Shown: positions 16,252 through 25,099 of the stretch, piece by piece
How positions within the stretch are numbered: position 1 is the first letter of the stretch
Layout: every line of letters begins with the position of its first letter
From: an uncultured Candidatus Saccharibacteria bacterium
GTDB lineage: Bacteria; Patescibacteriota; Saccharimonadia; Saccharimonadales; Saccharimonadaceae
Length of the DNA: 64,000 nt
Direction of reading: 5' to 3'
Assembly: GCA_937974295.1 (NCBI GenBank)
Contig: CALBWN010000060.1
Location: 1 to 64,000, forward strand
Notes under the pieces: generated by a model
Told to the model about the DNA's origin: nothing
The model's database searches: none
What the model saw: only the letters and a program-made list of their open reading frames with translations
Program-made: the position numbers and the translations under genes

Positions 16252-17829
16252 ATGTCACATGCCTCAGAACATATAACATTGCCAGACCATCACGAGCAGA
16301 GTGAGCCAAAAAAAGTACTCGCCTATAATGAGCAGAGTGAGCAAAGACACATCCCCAGCGAAGAAATCTATATACAGACTAAACTTAGCAAAGAATATCT
16401 TGGTGATGGTATTCGGCCAACGTATGAGGTAGATGGGCTGCGATTCTGCTTTCGCAATAGCGGCGAGGCACCACAGTTGCCGCACGCAGTGTATGCCGAC
16501 CAAACGTATAAGAATCCACTGCTATCTGCCAATCAAGAAGCTGTCGCGCAACAGATTGAGCAGTATTCTACACGGAAGCTCGATAGAGACAGTTGCTTAG
16601 TTGCAACGACAACACCAGAGGGAGTAATGAGACTGTGCGAGAGGATTATTGGTGACATTGATGAGCAGTTCTTGATTGGTCGATATGAGGACAATTTGCG
16701 CCGAGGCGACATCAGTACACCACGAATACAACGCTTGACAGATGAGATGATTGCTGCGGTTGCCTTCGATGAGAATAACGACCCAGCAGAAGAATCATCT
16801 AATACTGATGGATTGGCATTGGTGGTTGCGGCGTATTGTGGTGACATCACGGCTATGCAGTTGCTTGATCGAAAGCTAAATATGTTGTATCAAACACTCG
16901 AAGCCCAGCAACGAGAAGTGGAGATTACGCTTGCTCGAGGATGGGCGACACGTCAGGAGAGTCGAGCCTTTGAGGGTTCTGAGATGCTGGGTGCAAGCGA
17001 AGTTGCGCTTGTCCACTCAACATCACATAGGGTTGAGCGTGATGATGAGGGTAATGTCATTTTGCAACCACTTGCTGCACACACTGATAGTGCGCAGCCT
17101 TATGCACGTTCTTCGCTACACTTTACGCCAAACGGGCAGGTTGCATCGCATTCGTATGGGACATGGGATCGGAGCAATAAGCTTATTGTGACCAATATGC
17201 AAGAGATGATTGATAGAAATGGCTTGCCTGTATCGATGAATAGTTCAGATACATACTTTACGCGTAGCCCTGGTGAAGTTCTCGTGTTACCTGGCGCACT
17301 TGTTGTCGAACCAGTTGAAAATATAGAAGATGGTAGTATTATTGCTGAGGACAGCGAGGGGTGTAAGTATGTCGCGCGAGATGACTATACCGACAAGCAG
17401 AAGCAAGTGATTGCTCAGCTCGTTGTTGAATATGGGATCACCCCTGATGGATATAGCGATGAGGCGATTGTCCGCGAAGTAGCACTCCGCATGACAGAAG
17501 AACGTCTTGGCGTGCGCGAGTATACGACAATTGGGCAGAATGATGTGTTTGCACAGCGTTATGCTGCTCTTGCGGAGTCTTTGGGTGTTGGTATGATTAG
17601 TCATATGAACTCGGCTGATTATGCGATGGAGCGTGCAGTGCAAGGTTTTTCGCAAGAGAGTGATTGGCATAATAATCCAACACTACACTTCTCAATGTTC
17701 CAAAATGGTAAGCTGCCATCGCTTGATGCAATGCGTACTGCGGTGTGGGCTGGTTATTTGCCAGCAGTCGATATTGCCAAAGCACATACAGAAGCAGATG
17801 CACGCATCAATAGCGGTCTAGAATATTAA
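16252..17829 (+). CDS. Uncharacterised 525-residue protein
   Basis: No family recognised. Hydrophilic and without membrane segments. A central block (about 255-365) contains ALVHSTSHRVERD, RSSLHFTPNGQVASHSYGTW, DTYFTRSP and GEVLVLPGALVVEP, which reads as a compact beta domain with several conserved-looking His, Ser and Asp residues. A helical C-terminal domain follows (QRYAALAESLG). AAGGAG lies eight bases before the ATG. Like the two unknowns upstream it is AT-richer than the ribosomal genes next to it. Located between divergent rpmE2 and the rpsB promoter. Confidence 0.75.
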   Translation: MSHASEHITLPDHHEQSEPKKVLAYNEQSEQRHIPSEEIYIQTKLSKEYLGDGIRPTYEVDGLRFCFRNSGEAPQLPHAVYADQTYKNPLLSANQEAVAQQIEQYSTRKLDRDSCLVATTTPEGVMRLCERIIGDIDEQFLIGRYEDNLRRGDISTPRIQRLTDEMIAAVAFDENNDPAEESSNTDGLALVVAAYCGDITAMQLLDRKLNMLYQTLEAQQREVEITLARGWATRQESRAFEGSEMLGASEVALVHSTSHRVERDDEGNVILQPLAAHTDSAQPYARSSLHFTPNGQVASHSYGTWDRSNKLIVTNMQEMIDRNGLPVSMNSSDTYFTRSPGEVLVLPGALVVEPVENIEDGSIIAEDSEGCKYVARDDYTDKQKQVIAQLVVEYGITPDGYSDEAIVREVALRMTEERLGVREYTTIGQNDVFAQRYAALAESLGVGMISHMNSADYAMERAVQGFSQESDWHNNPTLHFSMFQNGKLPSLDAMRTAVWAGYLPAVDIAKAHTEADARINSGLEY

Positions 17830-17885
17830 CAGCTTTCTTGTATGAGAAAATGAAGACATACCTATGAGAATGACGCATAGTATGC

Positions 17886-17891
17886 TATAAT
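17886..17891 (+). promoter_or_regulatory. Extended -10 of rpsB-tsf
   Basis: TATGCTATAAT about 80 bases before the rpsB ATG, giving a structured leader. Confidence 0.65.
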
Positions 17892-17919
17892 TCTCTCGTA
17901 ACTAACCATAACGACACAG

Positions 17920-17946
17920 CTCCACACCACTCCATACCGTGTGGGG
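17920..17946 (+). promoter_or_regulatory. Leader hairpin before rpsB
   Basis: CTCCACAC pairs with GTGTGGGG (eight pairs, one wobble) across an 11-base loop, between the promoter and the AAGGAG site. Leaders of rpsB operons are often bound by S2 as feedback control; whether this hairpin does so is inference. Confidence 0.4.
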
Positions 17947-17970
17947 CAAGGCAAAAAGGAGTAATGCGAT

Positions 17971-18672
17971 ATGGCCGTGCAGGCAGATATCAAGGCTTTG
18001 TTTGAAGCCGGTGCTCATTTTGGGCACAAGACCAGCCGGTGGCATCCGAAGATGGCACCATATATTCATAGCAAGCGGCAAGATAGCCACATCATCGACC
18101 TGGCCAAGACGGTCGAGGCACTGAATGTGGCGCTGCCCATCATTAGCAAGACAGTGGCAAGCGGCAAGCAAGTCCTCTTCGTTGGCACCAAGAAGCAGGC
18201 GAAGGACATCACCCGCCAAGCTGCCGAGGCAGTTGGTCAGCCATATGTGACCAACCGCTGGGTCGGTGGGATGCTCACCAATGTGACGACTACCACTGCG
18301 CAGATCAAGAAACTCAAGGATTTGGAGCGCCGCATGGCCAGTGGCGACCTCGAGAAGCGCTATAACAAGCTAGAAGTCCAGCGCTACCAAGAAGAGATCG
18401 ACAGCCTCAACTTCAAATACGGTGGCATCAAAGACCTCAATGGCAAGCCTGGCCTGGTGCTGGTGCTTGATATCTTGGCCGATAGCAACGCTCTGCGCGA
18501 GGCTAAGACGCTCGGTGTGTCAGTGATCGGTATTGTTGACACCAACGCCAACCCCGACCTGGTTGATTATCCTATCCCCGCTAACGATGATGCGATCAAG
18601 AGCCTGCAGCTGATGCTCGACTACTTCAGTGCAGCAGTCAACGAGGGCAAGGCAACGAAGGAGGAGAACTAA
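17971..18672 (+). CDS. rpsB: 30S ribosomal protein S2
   Basis: 233 residues. Conserved opening ADIKALFEAGAHFGHKTSRW and the FVGTKKQAKD and VTNRWVGGMLTN motifs are complete; DTNANPDLVDYPIPANDDA closes the Rossmann-like core. S2 is a late 30S protein on the solvent side that recruits S1 where present. It has AAGGAG upstream and is followed two bases later by tsf, the standard pair. Confidence 0.98.
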   Translation: MAVQADIKALFEAGAHFGHKTSRWHPKMAPYIHSKRQDSHIIDLAKTVEALNVALPIISKTVASGKQVLFVGTKKQAKDITRQAAEAVGQPYVTNRWVGGMLTNVTTTTAQIKKLKDLERRMASGDLEKRYNKLEVQRYQEEIDSLNFKYGGIKDLNGKPGLVLVLDILADSNALREAKTLGVSVIGIVDTNANPDLVDYPIPANDDAIKSLQLMLDYFSAAVNEGKATKEEN

Positions 18673-18674
18673 CC

Positions 18675-19271
18675 ATGGCAGTGACGATTGACGACATCAA
18701 GAAGCTCAAGGAACTGACTGGCATTGGTCTGACCGATGCCAAGAAGGCACTGGTGGAGGCCGAAGGCGACTTCGACTCAGCACTCAATGCTTTGCGCAAA
18801 AAGGGTCTGACCAAGGCGGAGAAAAAGGGCGACCGCGAGACCCGCGAAGGGTTGATCGAGAGCTATGTCCACAGTGGTCGGATCGGTGTGGTGGTCGAGG
18901 TCAACTGTGAGACAGATTTTGTAGCCCGCCTGCCCGAGTTTAAGGAGTTTGCGCGCCAGATTGCTATGCAGGTTGCTGCGATGAACCCACGCTATGCTAC
19001 GATGGACGACATCCCAGCTGAGGTGTACGACGCCAAGAAGCAGGAGTTTCTCGCCAGCGATGCCTTGGCCAGCAAGCCCGAGGCAATGCGCGACCAAATC
19101 GTCGAAGGGCAGCTCAAGAAGCACTTCACCGAGCAAGTCTTGGCCGAGCAAGCCTTTGTGCTCGACGACAGCAAGACGGTTGGCCAGCTCATCAAAGAGC
19201 AGGTGGCACTGCGCGGTGAGAATGTCCGCGTTAGCCAGTTCAAGCGGATTGAGCTGGGCGTGACAGAGTAG
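18675..19271 (+). CDS. tsf: Elongation factor Ts
   Basis: 198 residues, the short form common outside the proteobacteria. The N-terminal UBA-like domain has LKELTGIGLTDAKKALVEAEGD; the core has the TDFVAR motif within VVEVNCETDFVAR. EF-Ts recycles EF-Tu by nucleotide exchange. A single dimerisation subdomain is present. Cotranscribed with rpsB and followed by a terminator. Confidence 0.97.
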   Translation: MAVTIDDIKKLKELTGIGLTDAKKALVEAEGDFDSALNALRKKGLTKAEKKGDRETREGLIESYVHSGRIGVVVEVNCETDFVARLPEFKEFARQIAMQVAAMNPRYATMDDIPAEVYDAKKQEFLASDALASKPEAMRDQIVEGQLKKHFTEQVLAEQAFVLDDSKTVGQLIKEQVALRGENVRVSQFKRIELGVTE

Positions 19272-19295
19272 TCGCGCGAAGCTAGAATTTTGTGT

Positions 19296-19330
19296 AGCGA
19301 GTGGCATGATAATGTGTCGCTCGCTTTTTT
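19296..19330 (+). terminator. Terminator after tsf
   Basis: AGCGAG / CTCGCT stem with extra pairing inside and a six-T run. Confidence 0.85.
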
Positions 19331-19422
19331 ATGGCTTCATCCACCTCCTCCTATCGACTGCGCCATGTGGGCGGAGTGCAAAAGAGATGGTGGTAACTAC
19401 TGGTACTTCATAGTTTTTTGTA

Positions 19423-19544
19423 TGTCTTCACGGCAAGATCGCTGCACAAGAAAATATATGGAGACCAGCGAATACACGAACGGGTAAGCCTCTCGCACCA
19501 TCTGGCCGGAATATTTGCGGTGTAGTGAGTATGTCGTGAAGACA
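19423..19544. repeat. Long imperfect hairpin element, copy A
   Basis: Outer arms TGTCTTCACG (19423) and CGTGAAGACA (19535) are perfect complements. Inner pairs include CTGCAC/GTGTAG, AAATAT/ATATTT and CCAG/CTGG. The inner part resembles the element at 23121-23242 (shared ACAAGAAAATAT, TGGAG, CCAGC and CTGGCCGGAA words). It lies in the 390-base gap between the tsf terminator and the frr promoter, which otherwise shows no gene. Confidence 0.55.
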
Positions 19545-19690
19545 CTGTACCGACTCTAGGATTATGAATTAAGACCTAGATAAGCAATGACCGAGAGATG
19601 CTTCACTCAAATAGTATTTTATCTGGCAAGCGCGAGCAACAATGCCGGCTATTTTTCTGCAAACTCTCCTCATGCCATAGTAAATAATGG

Positions 19691-19696
19691 TACAAT
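19691..19696 (+). promoter_or_regulatory. Extended -10 of frr
   Basis: ATGGTACAAT, 26 bases before the start codon, leaving a short leader with AAGGAG. Confidence 0.6.
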
Positions 19697-19722
19697 AAAG
19701 GAAAACCAAGAAGGAGATCGCG

Positions 19723-20277
19723 ATGTTTGATACCACCCCCTACGAAGAAAAGATGAACCATGCGCTAGAGCACCTGGAGGAGCGCCTGGGGAAGATCCGC
19801 ACCGGCCGGGCTCATGCGAGTATGCTTGATGGCGTTATGGTCGAGGCGTATGGCACCAGTATGCCGCTCAACCAAGTGGCTAACGTGACGGCACCAGAGG
19901 CGACACTGCTGCAGATTACGCCATTTGACCCAGCTAATTTGCAAAAGATCGCCAGCGCCATCCGAGCCGATCAAGCGCTTGGCCTTAACCCGAGCGACGA
20001 TGGTCACGTCGTCCGTGTGCCAGTGCCACCACTGACAGAGGAGCGCCGCAAGCAACTAGTTAAGCAAGCCAGCGAGAAGGTGGAAGAAGCACGCATCGCC
20101 CTGCGTGGGGTACGCCAAGACGCCCTGAAGGACGCCAAGCGCCGCAAAGAAGCCAAGGAGCTGAGTGAAGATGACGTGAAGGCGGTGGAGAAGGAGATCG
20201 ATCGCCTCATGGCGCAGCACCAAGCCACGATAGAAGCCGCCTTTGCCGCTAAAGAGAAGGATATTTTGACAATTTAA
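19723..20277 (+). CDS. frr: Ribosome recycling factor
   Basis: 184 residues, canonical. Together with EF-G it splits post-termination ribosomes. Visible signatures are LGKIRTGRAHASMLDGV near residue 21, and VRVPVPPLTEERRKQLVKQA near 105, followed by a long coiled domain. AAGGAG lies eight bases before the ATG. It leads a frr-uppS-rseP run, an order typical of many bacteria. Confidence 0.97.
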   Translation: MFDTTPYEEKMNHALEHLEERLGKIRTGRAHASMLDGVMVEAYGTSMPLNQVANVTAPEATLLQITPFDPANLQKIASAIRADQALGLNPSDDGHVVRVPVPPLTEERRKQLVKQASEKVEEARIALRGVRQDALKDAKRRKEAKELSEDDVKAVEKEIDRLMAQHQATIEAAFAAKEKDILTI

Positions 20278-20329
20278 TGACATTCTCTCTGCCCACGTCC
20301 GCAACTAAATGCCTATTATGGAGCCACGC

Positions 20330-21025
20330 ATGAGTGCTACTACGCACTTGCCGCAACATGTGGGCTATATTGTTGATGGCAACCGGCGCTGGGCCAAGCA
20401 GCGTGGCCTCTCAGCCCAAGAGGGGCACAGCGCGGGCTACGAGAAGCTGCGCGATATTGCCCTTACTACCATCAAGCGTGGCGTGCCGTACGTTAGCGCC
20501 TATATCTTTAGCACCGAGAACTGGCATCGCAGCGGCCCAGAGGTCAAACACTTGATGAATCTGCTGGTGACGATGCTCGACCAAGACCTGCCGATCTTCA
20601 TCGAGCATGGGGTGCGTATCCGCGTGGCGGGGACGCGCCTGCGTCTGAGCCGGCGGGTCAAGAAGGCGATCGATGCTGCCGAGGCTGCCACCAAGGATTT
20701 GCAGCAGGGTACGATGGTTCTGTCGTTTAATTATGGTGGGCAGCAGGAGATCATTGATGCGGTCAATCGCTTACGCAAAACACTTTCTGTCCACAAGAAG
20801 GTAACGGCCCAGATCTTTGAGCAATTTTTGTATACACCGGATGTGCCGCCGTGTGATTTGATCGTTCGTACTAGTGGTGAGCAGCGGCTGAGCAACTTCA
20901 TGCTGTGGCGCAGCGCATATAGCGAGCTGCTGTTCTTGGATAAGCCGTGGCCAGATATGACGCACGCCGACGTCGATGCTTTGCTGGCCGAGTATGCCCG
21001 GCGGCAGCGACGCTTTGGAGGATAA
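20330..21025 (+). CDS. uppS: Isoprenyl (undecaprenyl) diphosphate synthase
   Basis: 231 residues from the ATG at 20330, chosen because GGAG lies six bases upstream; an in-frame ATG at 20309 has no such site. cis-Prenyltransferase that makes the C55 carrier for wall and glycan synthesis. The catalytic opening HVGYIVDGNRRWAKQRG, the IFSTENW block and RTSGEQRLSNFMLWRSAYSE near the C-terminus are all intact. Next to rseP and in the same window as uppP, so both carrier synthesis and recycling are present. Confidence 0.95.
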   Translation: MSATTHLPQHVGYIVDGNRRWAKQRGLSAQEGHSAGYEKLRDIALTTIKRGVPYVSAYIFSTENWHRSGPEVKHLMNLLVTMLDQDLPIFIEHGVRIRVAGTRLRLSRRVKKAIDAAEAATKDLQQGTMVLSFNYGGQQEIIDAVNRLRKTLSVHKKVTAQIFEQFLYTPDVPPCDLIVRTSGEQRLSNFMLWRSAYSELLFLDKPWPDMTHADVDALLAEYARRQRRFGG

Positions 21026-21037
21026 CGAAGGAGGAAT

Positions 21038-22204
21038 ATGGAAATAGTCATTGGTATTATTATTGGGGTAATCGCACTGACGCTACTGGTGGCAACGCAC
21101 GAGCTAGGCCACGGCATTGTGGCGCGGCGCAATGGTGTGGTGGTGGAGGAATTTGGCATTGGCTTTCCACCGCAGGCTTATAGCAAGGTGATCAAAAAAA
21201 GTATTCTGGGCGAGAATGTCCGCTTCTCGCTCAACTGGCTGCCGCTGGGTGGCTTTGTTAAGCTGCAGGGCGAGCATGATGCGGCCGATCAACCTGGTGA
21301 TTATGGCGCAGCAACCTTTTGGCAGAAGACCAAGATTTTATTGGCTGGCGTGACCGTCAACTGGCTGACCGCAGTGGTGCTCCTTACTGGCCTCGCCTGG
21401 GTGGGCCTACCCAAGATGATCGACAACCAATTTTACCTACCAAGCGACGCAGTGGTGAGTAACCACCCGGTGCAGCTGGGCACACTTACTCCTGGCTTGC
21501 CCGCTGCTAAGGCAGGCCTCCGCCAGGGTGATGCAATTAGCCAACTAGCTGGGCAAACGGTGCGTAGCACGTCCGACCTCGCGCACTTTGCCAGCCAGCA
21601 CAAGGGCGAGACTGTGCCTGTGGTGTACTCCCGCGGTGATAAGCAAGCCACTGCCATGGTGGCGCTGCGCAATGATAACCCTGACCGCAAAGGCTACCTG
21701 GGGGCAGAGCTCACCAAGCAGCAAGATACAATCCGCGCCACCTGGTCGGCACCAATTGTCGGTGTGGTGACAACGGCGCAGCTTACGAGAGTGACGCTCC
21801 AAGGCCTGGGCGATATGGTGGTAAACCTTGCTACTGGCCTGGTGCAGCAGTTTAGCAGCGACAGCGCGACGAGCCAGCAGGCCAAGCAAAACTTATCGCA
21901 AGTGGGTAATGCTGTGGCTGGCCCGGTGGGGATCTTTGCCATTATCTTCCCAGCAGCGGGGCGGGCTGGCGTGGTGCATGTACTGCTGCTGACAGCGATC
22001 ATTGCGCTATCGCTGGCAGTGATGAATATCTTGCCCATTCCGGCGCTCGATGGTGGCCGCTGGACCGTGATGGCGATCTTCCGCCTGCTGCGCAAACCAC
22101 TCAGCAAGCAGATGGAAGAGAATATCCAAGCAGCTGGTTTCTTGTGTTTGCTTGGCTTAATTGTGCTCGTGACGATTGCTGATATAGGGAAGTTGGTGCA
22201 CTGA
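21038..22204 (+). CDS. rseP: Site-2 protease family M50 (RseP-like)
   Basis: 388 residues. Membrane-embedded zinc protease. HELGH (residues 27-31) lies in the first helix with GFGIGFPP-type loop after it; a PDZ domain occupies about 130-220 (GLPAAKAGLRQGDAISQLAG); the third ligand motif NILPIPALDGGR lies near 330. In other bacteria it cleaves anti-sigma factors or signal peptide remnants; the substrate here is unknown. It begins 12 bases after uppS with GGAGG before the ATG and ends in TGA. Confidence 0.95.
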   Translation: MEIVIGIIIGVIALTLLVATHELGHGIVARRNGVVVEEFGIGFPPQAYSKVIKKSILGENVRFSLNWLPLGGFVKLQGEHDAADQPGDYGAATFWQKTKILLAGVTVNWLTAVVLLTGLAWVGLPKMIDNQFYLPSDAVVSNHPVQLGTLTPGLPAAKAGLRQGDAISQLAGQTVRSTSDLAHFASQHKGETVPVVYSRGDKQATAMVALRNDNPDRKGYLGAELTKQQDTIRATWSAPIVGVVTTAQLTRVTLQGLGDMVVNLATGLVQQFSSDSATSQQAKQNLSQVGNAVAGPVGIFAIIFPAAGRAGVVHVLLLTAIIALSLAVMNILPIPALDGGRWTVMAIFRLLRKPLSKQMEENIQAAGFLCLLGLIVLVTIADIGKLVH

Positions 22205-22310
22205 TGCAGGCTACGCAGTGTAGTAGGGCAGAGCGTTATCGTGGAGGTTTGCGCCGCGGGGAGATATGGTTGCTCAATCGCGTAATGGTAATACATAAGG
22301 AACTCACTTC

Positions 22311-23108
22311 ATGATACGTGTTGCTCTCCGCCCCAAAGCCGCTCACTCCTCCCAGCCCAAAACGCCGCTCACACCGCGCCAGCGCCTGCTGCGCGTTGCC
22401 TCGTGGCTCGGTTGGCCGCTGTGGGTCTGGCTGAGCTTTATGGGGGCAGGGTTACTCTGTAGTGTGGTACTCTACCTTCTCTTTCATGGCCAAGAGTCAG
22501 TGCCGGTCTTGCCGCTCATTATGATGCAAACGGCGGTCTATGTGGTGGCATTGGCGCTGCTGATTGGCCTACCATGGCTGGTGCGGCGCGCACGGCCCAA
22601 GATGCCAGCGAGCTTTCGCACCACCTGGCGCCAGCTTGGGTGGCGGCGCGCGCTGCAGTGGCGCGACTTTGGCTGGGCGCTGGTGGGCTTCATTATCTAC
22701 ATTGTGTTATCGATGATTGCGCTGGCGGCGGCCAAGCAGTGGCTGCCCAGCTTTGACGCGACTCAGGCGCAGAATCTTGGCTACCAGCAGCTCTACGGCG
22801 CAGAGCGCTTGCTTGCCTTTGCAATGTTGGTGGTGGTAGCGCCAGTGGCTGAGGAGCTGGTGTTTCGCGGCTATTTGTATAGCAAGCTCCATGCCGCGCA
22901 CATGCCGCTGTGGCTCATTACCGTGGTGGTGAGTGGGCTCTTTGGCTATGTGCATGGCCAGCTCAACGTTGGCATTGATGTAGCGATGCTCAGCGTAGTG
23001 CTGGTGGCACTGCGCCATACAACTGGCACAATATGGCCCGGCATCCTCATTCATATGGTCAAGAACACGATTGCATTTTTGGCGGTGTTTGTCTTTATGG
23101 TGGGATGA
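22311..23108 (+). CDS. CPBP family intramembrane metalloprotease
   Basis: 265 residues with about six to eight hydrophobic helices. The CPBP (CAAX protease and bacteriocin-processing) motif EELVFRGYLY is present near residue 183, with later conserved GYVHGQLN (His) and a final HMVKNTIAF segment. Family members cleave prenylated proteins or handle bacteriocin immunity and processing; the role here cannot be told. AAGGA precedes the ATG by nine bases. A 45-base-arm hairpin lies just downstream. Confidence 0.88.
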   Translation: MIRVALRPKAAHSSQPKTPLTPRQRLLRVASWLGWPLWVWLSFMGAGLLCSVVLYLLFHGQESVPVLPLIMMQTAVYVVALALLIGLPWLVRRARPKMPASFRTTWRQLGWRRALQWRDFGWALVGFIIYIVLSMIALAAAKQWLPSFDATQAQNLGYQQLYGAERLLAFAMLVVVAPVAEELVFRGYLYSKLHAAHMPLWLITVVVSGLFGYVHGQLNVGIDVAMLSVVLVALRHTTGTIWPGILIHMVKNTIAFLAVFVFMVG

Positions 23109-23120
23109 TAGGGAAGAACG

Positions 23121-23242
23121 AGCTGGCGAGCGAGCTCAACGAACAAGAAAATATCTGGAGGCCAGCAACCAAATATACGGAAAAGCACCACCATTCTATC
23201 TGGCCGGAACATTTTCGGTTCGGCGAGCTGACTGCGCCAGCG
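23121..23242. repeat. Long imperfect hairpin element, copy B
   Basis: Arms of about 45 bases: the left (23121-23165) and the right (23200-23242) match as inverted copies in blocks GCTGGCG, AGCTC, CGAAC, GAAAAT and GGCCAG, around a 34-base loop. It fills most of the gap between the CPBP gene and proS. Shares sequence with copy A at 19423-19544. Confidence 0.6.
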
Positions 23243-23310
23243 GTTGGCTTCGAGATGAAATTATGAGCATTCAGCCTGGCAGCCGCATGCCACTTTTGCC
23301 AATCTTGTGT

Positions 23311-23319
23311 TACTATAAG
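23311..23319 (+). promoter_or_regulatory. -10 region of proS
   Basis: TTACTATAAG seven bases before the ATG, another leaderless arrangement. Confidence 0.5.
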
Positions 23320-23326
23320 AGAGATT

Positions 23327-25048
23327 ATGCGATTATCACACACCTTCACCCGTACCCGCAAACAAGCCCCCGCCGATGAGGTGGCGCACAACGCCCAGCT
23401 GCTAATTCGCGCTGGCTACGTGCACAAGACGATGGCCGGCGTCTATTCCTACACGCCGCTGGGCCTGGCCGTGCTCGAGAATATCAAGCAGATTGTCCGC
23501 GAAGAAATGAACCGCATCAGCAGCCAAGAACTGCTGATGAGCACCCTGCAGCGCCAGGAGCTCTGGCAGGAGACCGGCCGCTGGAGCGATGAGCTGGTGG
23601 ATGTGTGGTTTAAGTCGCACCTGCAGGATGGCACTGAGGTCGGCTTTGGCTGGACGCACGAGGAGCCGATTATCGAACTGCTGCGCAGCTACCTCAAAAG
23701 CTACAAAGACCTACCTATCAGCGTTTACCAATTCCAGAACAAACTCCGCAACGAGCTGCGCGCCAAGAGTGGCATCATGCGCGGGCGTGAGTTTATCATG
23801 AAGGATATGTACAGCATCCACGCTAGCAAGGAGGATTTGGAGGCCTACTACCAAGCGGTTATCGAGGCCTATAAGCGCTGCTACCACCGCTTTGGCCTGG
23901 GGGACGACACCTATGTTACCTTTGCCAGCGGTGGGGCGTTTACTAAGTTTAGCCACGAATTCCAGACGATTTGCGCGGCGGGTGAGGACGATATTTTCAT
24001 CGTGCCAAGTACGAATGTTGCCTATAACGCCGAAGTTGCACCAGTGCGTGCAACGCCGAACCCGGATGCTGGTGCTGTCATGAAACCATTAGGCATGTTA
24101 GATGACGAAAATATCATCGGTGCGGAAGCACTGACGAAAGCGCTGGACATTCCGCGCACAGCTAGCACTAAGTCAATGTTGTACGATTCGCCAGATGGTA
24201 TGTTGCTGGCGGTCGTACGGAGCGACTATGAAATCAACGAAGATAAGCTTAAGGCGGTGGCGAACGTATCGTGGCTTCGCTTGGCGGATGGTGAACAGAT
24301 TGAGGCAACAACAGGGGCGAAGCTCGGCTTTGCTGGGCTATATAATCTACCTGAGAATGTGCGGCTGTTTGTCGATGATTCATGTGAAGATATGGTGAAC
24401 TTTGAAACTGGTGCCAATAAAACTGGTCAGCATGCCTATAACGCTAACTGGGGCCGTGATATACCGCGACCAACTGAGTTCGTCGAGATTAAACTCGCGA
24501 AAGAAGGTGATATTTCGCCTGAGACTGGCGAAGTCTACCAAAAACGTCGCACGGCCGAGGTGGGCAATATCTTCAACTTTGGTACCCAAAAATCAGAGGA
24601 GATGGGCCTGGTCTTTACCGGTGAGGACGGCCGCCAGCACCACGCCTACATGGGCAGCTACGGCATTGGTATCACCCGCGTGATGGGCGTGATTGTAGAG
24701 AAATTCGCTGACGACAAGGGCCTGGTGTGGCCCGAGGAAGTAGCCCCAGCCCGCGTGCACCTGGTGCAGATTGGCAAGGAATCGGTCGCAGCAGCAGATG
24801 AGCTCTACGACACACTACAGCAGGCTGGCATTACGGTGCTGTATGACGACCGCGCCGCCCGCCCCGGGGAGAAATTTGCCGACGCCGAATTACTCGGCAT
24901 GCCAACCCGCGTCACGGTGAGCGATCGGCTGCTCGAGGCAGGAGAGTGGGAGGTTGTAGACCGCCGGACGGGTGAGCAGCAGCGCTTGACGACGAGCCAA
25001 TTGCTTGCTACACTAGGTAACCATTGCGGAGCTTGTCGCAAGGCATAG
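23327..25048 (+). CDS. proS: Prolyl-tRNA synthetase
   Basis: 573 residues, the bacterial (long) form with an inserted editing domain. Class II core motifs are visible: motif 1 around AGVYSYTPLGLAVL, motif 2 around RNELRAKSGIMRGREFIMKDMYS, motif 3 in SYGIGITRVMGV, and an HGTP anticodon-binding domain at the end. The insertion domain spans roughly 225-410. Codon style changes inside that insertion (more GAA, TTG and T-ending codons), discussed as a finding. Monocistronic and leaderless. Confidence 0.97.
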   Translation: MRLSHTFTRTRKQAPADEVAHNAQLLIRAGYVHKTMAGVYSYTPLGLAVLENIKQIVREEMNRISSQELLMSTLQRQELWQETGRWSDELVDVWFKSHLQDGTEVGFGWTHEEPIIELLRSYLKSYKDLPISVYQFQNKLRNELRAKSGIMRGREFIMKDMYSIHASKEDLEAYYQAVIEAYKRCYHRFGLGDDTYVTFASGGAFTKFSHEFQTICAAGEDDIFIVPSTNVAYNAEVAPVRATPNPDAGAVMKPLGMLDDENIIGAEALTKALDIPRTASTKSMLYDSPDGMLLAVVRSDYEINEDKLKAVANVSWLRLADGEQIEATTGAKLGFAGLYNLPENVRLFVDDSCEDMVNFETGANKTGQHAYNANWGRDIPRPTEFVEIKLAKEGDISPETGEVYQKRRTAEVGNIFNFGTQKSEEMGLVFTGEDGRQHHAYMGSYGIGITRVMGVIVEKFADDKGLVWPEEVAPARVHLVQIGKESVAAADELYDTLQQAGITVLYDDRAARPGEKFADAELLGMPTRVTVSDRLLEAGEWEVVDRRTGEQQRLTTSQLLATLGNHCGACRKA

Positions 25049-25099
25049 CCATGCCCCTGGCTTGCCCCACCGACTTTGCAAGAAAGGAGTATGAAGATA

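Noticed and set aside
19290..19487. 65-codon ORF after tsf
   Set aside because: It begins inside the tsf terminator, has no ribosome site and overlaps the hairpin element.
23033..23379. ORFs over the gap between the CPBP gene and proS
   Set aside because: They run through the long inverted repeat and the proS promoter and lack start signals.
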